DNA of 64,000 nucleotides from Phlebotomus papatasi (lineage: Eukaryota > Arthropoda > Insecta > Diptera > Psychodidae): positions 17,732,001 to 17,796,000 of the forward strand of contig NC_077223.1 in assembly GCF_024763615.1 (NCBI RefSeq), in the 5' to 3' direction. Of this stretch, positions 60,373 to 64,000 are shown piece after piece. Below the pieces are notes generated by a model that worked only from the letters and a program-made list of their open reading frames with translations, was not told the DNA's origin and searched no databases. A program made the translations under genes and the position numbers. The stretch's first letter is position 1; every line of letters begins with the position of its first letter.

Positions 60373-61362
60373 ATGCCAAAACTCAAAAGAGGCACAAAGT
60401 AGGATAAGTTGAGGGATTCCTGGGAATAAAAATCGAACTCATCAAAATCTCTTTCAGGCGAAAAATCCCTAGCATCGAAGATACACGCGATGAACACTGG
60501 ATAGGATTTCAGGAAAAAATTCCTGGACGCTACAGGCATCTCGTTAACAATCCCAATCTCTCAGATATGTGTTTTGTCGTGGGAGCTCAACGGGTTATCA
60601 TGCATGGTCACAAATTAATTGTCGGTGTCTCCTCGTCAGTACTCCACAGTCAGATGCAGAGCATGAATCCTTTTGATCCGGAAATTGTCATTCCGGACAT
60701 TTCAGGTGAAATCTGGCTCAAAGTACTTCAATTTATGTATGGGCATCCCATTGATACTATGCTTACACCTGAAAATGTTCTGGGATGCCTGAAATGTGCT
60801 CGAAGGTACAAACTGAGGATTCTGAGGGACAAATGTGCCTACTTCATCCGTTCGAATCGCCTTCTCCTGAACGATGACATCCAGCTGAATATGCTCAATA
60901 GCGTCACCATAACAGAAGCCATTGAATTACGACGCGATGTACGATCATCAGATTCCACTTCCGTAATCACGATTCAGTGGCGGAATCCCGTTGTGCTGAG
61001 CATTCAGGGATTAGGCTCCAAGGAGGTGAGACGTTTAATGGTGACGCATTTGCGCAACCTAGAAGCTTCTTACTTGTTCAACAATGTCATTGCGTGGTTC
61101 AGAAGTGAATGCGAGTTGCACAAGATGCCAAGGGAATACCATACACTTTATCAATTTCTCATCCATCGCTGCCCTCGACTCAATTTTCCCGCCATGACAC
61201 CAGGACAATTCTTCAGCTGCGTCAATGCCTGCAGTGAGATACTTTTGTCTCAAAGTGAAATTCAGAAGATTAAAGCAGATGCCAGACAGAAGCGTCGCAA
61301 AGCAATCGAGGAGAGACGGAAGCTTCCTGATCCTGGACAATTTAGCGGAATTTCTACGCAAA
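60373..61362 (+). CDS. Gene 3: BTB-BACK protein, partial (first 310 residues)
   Basis: Exon 1 is 60373-60398 (MPKLKRGT and two bases). A 59-nt GT-AG intron (60399-60457) leads in phase to exon 2, 60458-61362. An in-frame stop and no other ATG lie upstream of ATG 60373. The BTB domain covers about residues 28-130 (LSDMCFVVGAQRVIMHGHKL, VLQFMYGHPID, CARRYKLRILRDKCAYF). A BACK-like helical region follows, ending in a basic stretch (DARQKRRKAIEERRKL). Exon 2 ends in phase 1 at a GTAAGT donor; I find no further exon before 64000, so the C-terminus, perhaps PHR-like as in gene 2, is missing. If unspliced, the frame would stop near 61440. A Cullin-3 adaptor role is possible by family. Confidence 0.75.
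60458..61362 (+). CDS. Gene 3 exon 2: BTB and BACK in one exon
   Basis: 905 nt between acceptor TCTCTTTCAG and donor GTAAGT. Unlike gene 2, no intron separates BTB from BACK. Confidence 0.8.
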
Positions 61363-61445
61363 GTAAGTTGCAGAAAAGAGCTAGTAATTACATCGTTGCT
61401 TTTATGCGACCTATGATTCTATATTTCTATTTCTATTTGAACTAG

Positions 61446-61865
61446 GGTAAGTGTGCTAAATTCCGGCCAGCTTGCAATTTCGGCCACCTTTTTTGTTCCT
61501 CGAATTTTCATGAACTTTTATATTTTACGTACTCTAGAGATTATACAATGCAAAAGAATAACAAAAAATATAGCTTCGACAAACGCGTGAAAGATATTGA
61601 AAGAATTCCCGAAGGGCAAAGAACTATGAGAATGAAGGTGGCCGAAATAGGGCACCAAAGCTATGTCTATATTTTTATTCATTTTAAAATGTATTAAGAA
61701 CGATTTTAGAGTAAATAAAGACGGTACACTTTACATACAAGGTTCCAAGCAACACTCTTTCAGAAGAAAGAATCAAAAAAATCAATTTGAATTTAAAATA
61801 TTACATTTCAATCTTGAGACTTTGACGCTTGCATGCAACTATGCCGAAATTTGGCACACTTGCCC
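61446..61865 (+). mobile_element. pogo/Tigger-like element, copy 3
   Basis: 420 bp from GGGTAAGTGTGCTAAATTCC to GAAATTTGGCACACTTGCCC, TA at both borders. It keeps a decayed HTH scrap near 61565-61620. It represents the unoccupied form of the retrotransposon target: GCACCAAAGCTATGTCTA here versus CCACCAATGCT, then LTR element, then ATGTCTA at 44650/52638. Confidence 0.85.
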
Positions 61866-62035
61866 TATATCGTCGGTAGGATTAGCGATTGCGGTGACTT
61901 TCACATCACTTCTTATATCTCCAATTTCTGTATAAAATAGGGAAATACACAACTATACGAGAATTTCTAATATAGATGATAAGGAAATTACGATATTTGC
62001 TGATTTAAGCGATGATATATTCAACATTGAGCTTT

Positions 62036-62157
62036 ATGTCAAATGATCATGTTATGAACAATGTTTGTGAAAAAAATACAAACTTTTACGAACTTTTTAG
62101 TGGATTATACGACTGATGAACATTTCGTCAGTCCCTAGTAGATTTTTTTCTGTGTGG
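62036..62157. mobile_element. Fragment of the ACACAGAAA foldback family
   Basis: Contains TATGAACAATGTTTGTGAAA, ACAAACTTTTACGAAC and GTGGATTATACGAC, and ends GATTTTTTTCTGTGTGG. Matches the right arm of the copy at 11825. Confidence 0.65.
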
Positions 62158-63502
62158 CTTGGAATGTCTTTTGATGAGTTTTATGAGCTTTTCAAAATGC
62201 CACAAATTATTGAATTTAGATTTAAAATGGACTTATGTATATAGTATAATTTTTTAAAAGAAACGTTCCACAAAATCGAATTTAAAATTAAAACAAAAAA
62301 TTTTCAAGCTTTCCATATTTGATCCCAAAATAATCAAAATCGGTGCGGTATATTAACTTTTTTAGTGGGGTTTTTAAAATGGACTTTTTAAAGAGTATTT
62401 TCCATTCAATTCTTGAATAATTTACCGGGATTTTTCATCAAGAAAAATCTTGATGTCTTTAACAATCTTTTCAACTTGCGAAAACTACAAGATTAATCAA
62501 GACTAGGTTTTATTTGACTTTTAAAACTCATTAAAAAAAATATTTTTCTTTATTGAAATTTAGAAATGGTTTAGACAAATTTAGGTAGAAGAAAATTCCT
62601 AGAATTCTTTAAGAAAATATTTAGAAAGAACTTGCACATTTCCTTTTAAAAGTGGTTGGAAAGGAAAAATCAAGCTAATTTTGATTGCTTTTCCTTAAAC
62701 CAAAAAAATGCTATAATTCTCTTTTTGAATAACTAAAGAAATAGTTTAATAGCTATCCGAAACATATCATATAATTTAAATGAGATTAAAATAGGATTTG
62801 TGCCATTTTTTCGAGCATTTTTTAAGTTGCATTTTTAATGAAAATTTCTTTTTGTATATTATTTTTAATCTAAAACCGCAATTTCCCCGAATAAAAGGTA
62901 TTCAGATTCATGAGTCTAAGTTTGTCAAAATTATCAAAAATCAGTGCCAAGATAAATCAAAGAATTCTCTCAAAGAACAGTTCATAAATGGTTATCCAAA
63001 GATTTAAGGTTGTACTAAAGGATTTTAGTGATTTTTGATTTTTCAATATGTTTAAATTTATTAAAATTGGATTAAAATTATTTTTTTTCCTCCAATTTCT
63101 TTCCAACTCTTTTACAAATTTTGTTCTTTGTTTTACAAAAACGTTTCTTCTCCTAAAATTCTCCTAAAGTATAATTCTCTCTACAAGTTTCAAAATGACA
63201 TCATTTTAAATTTGTATTCCTTCGATTATCTTCTTAGTTAATTAAATCTCAACTGAAATTCTCTTAATTAAATTATTTTGATGCCGTAAGGGAAGAATGT
63301 CAATTAAAAAGTCAAAAGCGGTCTATATTTTCCATAAGTTTTATATAAAAAAACTTATGGACCGAATAAAATGAATAAAGGCTTATTTTCTTCACCATTG
63401 AGTTCTCTTCTAGTTGAAATAAAAGAATTGTTGAAAGCCTATTTTTCGATTATTACAGCATGTGAAAGTTAAATTTTTGACCCAAAAATGCATCTCTTTT
63501 AT

Positions 63503-63622
63503 AAAACCATTGATTATATATTTAATAAATGCGCAGCCTCGATTTTCGCGGGCTAAAATGGACTACTGGTTAGATGGCGCCACAAGGCTGCGCATCTATT
63601 AAATATATAATCAATGATAAAA
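63503..63622. repeat. Small inverted repeat (ATTGATTATATATTTAATA arms)
   Basis: The left arm ATTGATTATATATTTAATA with GCGCAGCC pairs with GGCTGCGC and TATTAAATATATAATCAAT. About 120 bp including a GC-richer loop. Could be a small MITE or a structured site. Confidence 0.6.
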
Positions 63623-64000
63623 CCTTGAAAAAAAGTTCCGATTTCACAATTTTCTTCGGATTTTCTTAGTTTGACTATGAAACACTAATTAAAATTGATT
63701 ATTTTTATAGATTTCGTTTCTTAGACAAAAATTACGAGCTGCAGATTTCCCGCAAATAAGGGAGTACTGCGACGAGGCGCTCCATTGGACTACGCATTAG
63801 TCTACCATTTTGTAATATTTTTTGTCGAACTCTAAATATGTATAAACATTATACCAAAAATTTCAAGAATCTTGCTCGTTTCCTTCTCCTCAAAACAAAA
63901 TCGCGAAAAAGAGCTAAGTTTTGGCCTTATAATTGACACTCCCCCCTTAAAGAAGAAAACAAAGAGTGCAAAAACGTAAGGATAGATAGAAGTAATACGG

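Larger units (their letters stand above)
61866..64000 (+). other. Probable gene 3 intron / unresolved sequence to window end
   Basis: No exon of gene 3 recognised. Contains a fragment of the ACACAGAAA foldback family (62036-62157) and a small inverted repeat (63503-63622). The rest is AT-rich without named features. Confidence 0.4.

Noticed and set aside
1..64000. CRISPR-like arrays or a prokaryotic operon
   Set aside because: No regularly spaced direct repeats; introns and eukaryotic transposons show a nuclear insect genome.

Overview
The window looks like a piece of an insect nuclear genome, most likely a dipteran. It is AT-rich, its genes have many exons with GT-AG introns (one only 59 nt), and long introns and intergenic DNA are packed with mariner/pogo-, piggyBac-, Harbinger- and hAT-like miniature elements, LINE 3' ends, a dead mariner transposase and one intact LTR retrotransposon. 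A lower dipteran such as a sand fly is a guess; the sequence does not settle the species.

Three protein genes can be built, all on the + strand. Gene 1 (5554-36268) has 15 exons that chain in phase to 932 codons plus a stop. It encodes an N-terminal membrane anchor, an SMP-like lipid-transfer region, a C2 domain, a long polar linker and a C-terminal C1 zinc finger: the layout of a TMEM24/C2CD2- or PDZD8-type membrane-contact-site protein without a PDZ domain. Gene 2 (40688-54070) has three exons and 434 aa and is a BTB-BACK-PHR protein. Gene 3 (60373 to beyond the mapped part) begins with a 59-nt intron and encodes another BTB-BACK protein. Genes 2 and 3 look like diverged tandem paralogues.

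The most striking structure is a Ty3/gypsy-type retrotransposon (44661-52632) in intron 2 of gene 2. Its two 463-bp LTRs read as identical, it has a 5-bp target duplication, and gag and pol are intact in a -1 arrangement. It landed inside an older pogo/Tigger-like element, and a sibling of that element at 61446-61865 shows the unoccupied site. The older element had already received two hAT-like MITEs with 8-bp duplications.

Layout. 1-5553: upstream flank with a Harbinger-like MITE cut by the window edge and two CACTGAG-type MITEs. 5554-36268: gene 1, about 2.8 kb of coding sequence spread over 31 kb by element-filled introns. 36269-40580: 3' flank with LINE ends and a mariner fossil. 40583-54123: gene 2 with the nested retrotransposon. 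54124-60372: a set of elements nested inside each other. 60373-64000: gene 3, which I cannot complete. No tRNA, rRNA or CRISPR array was recognised.
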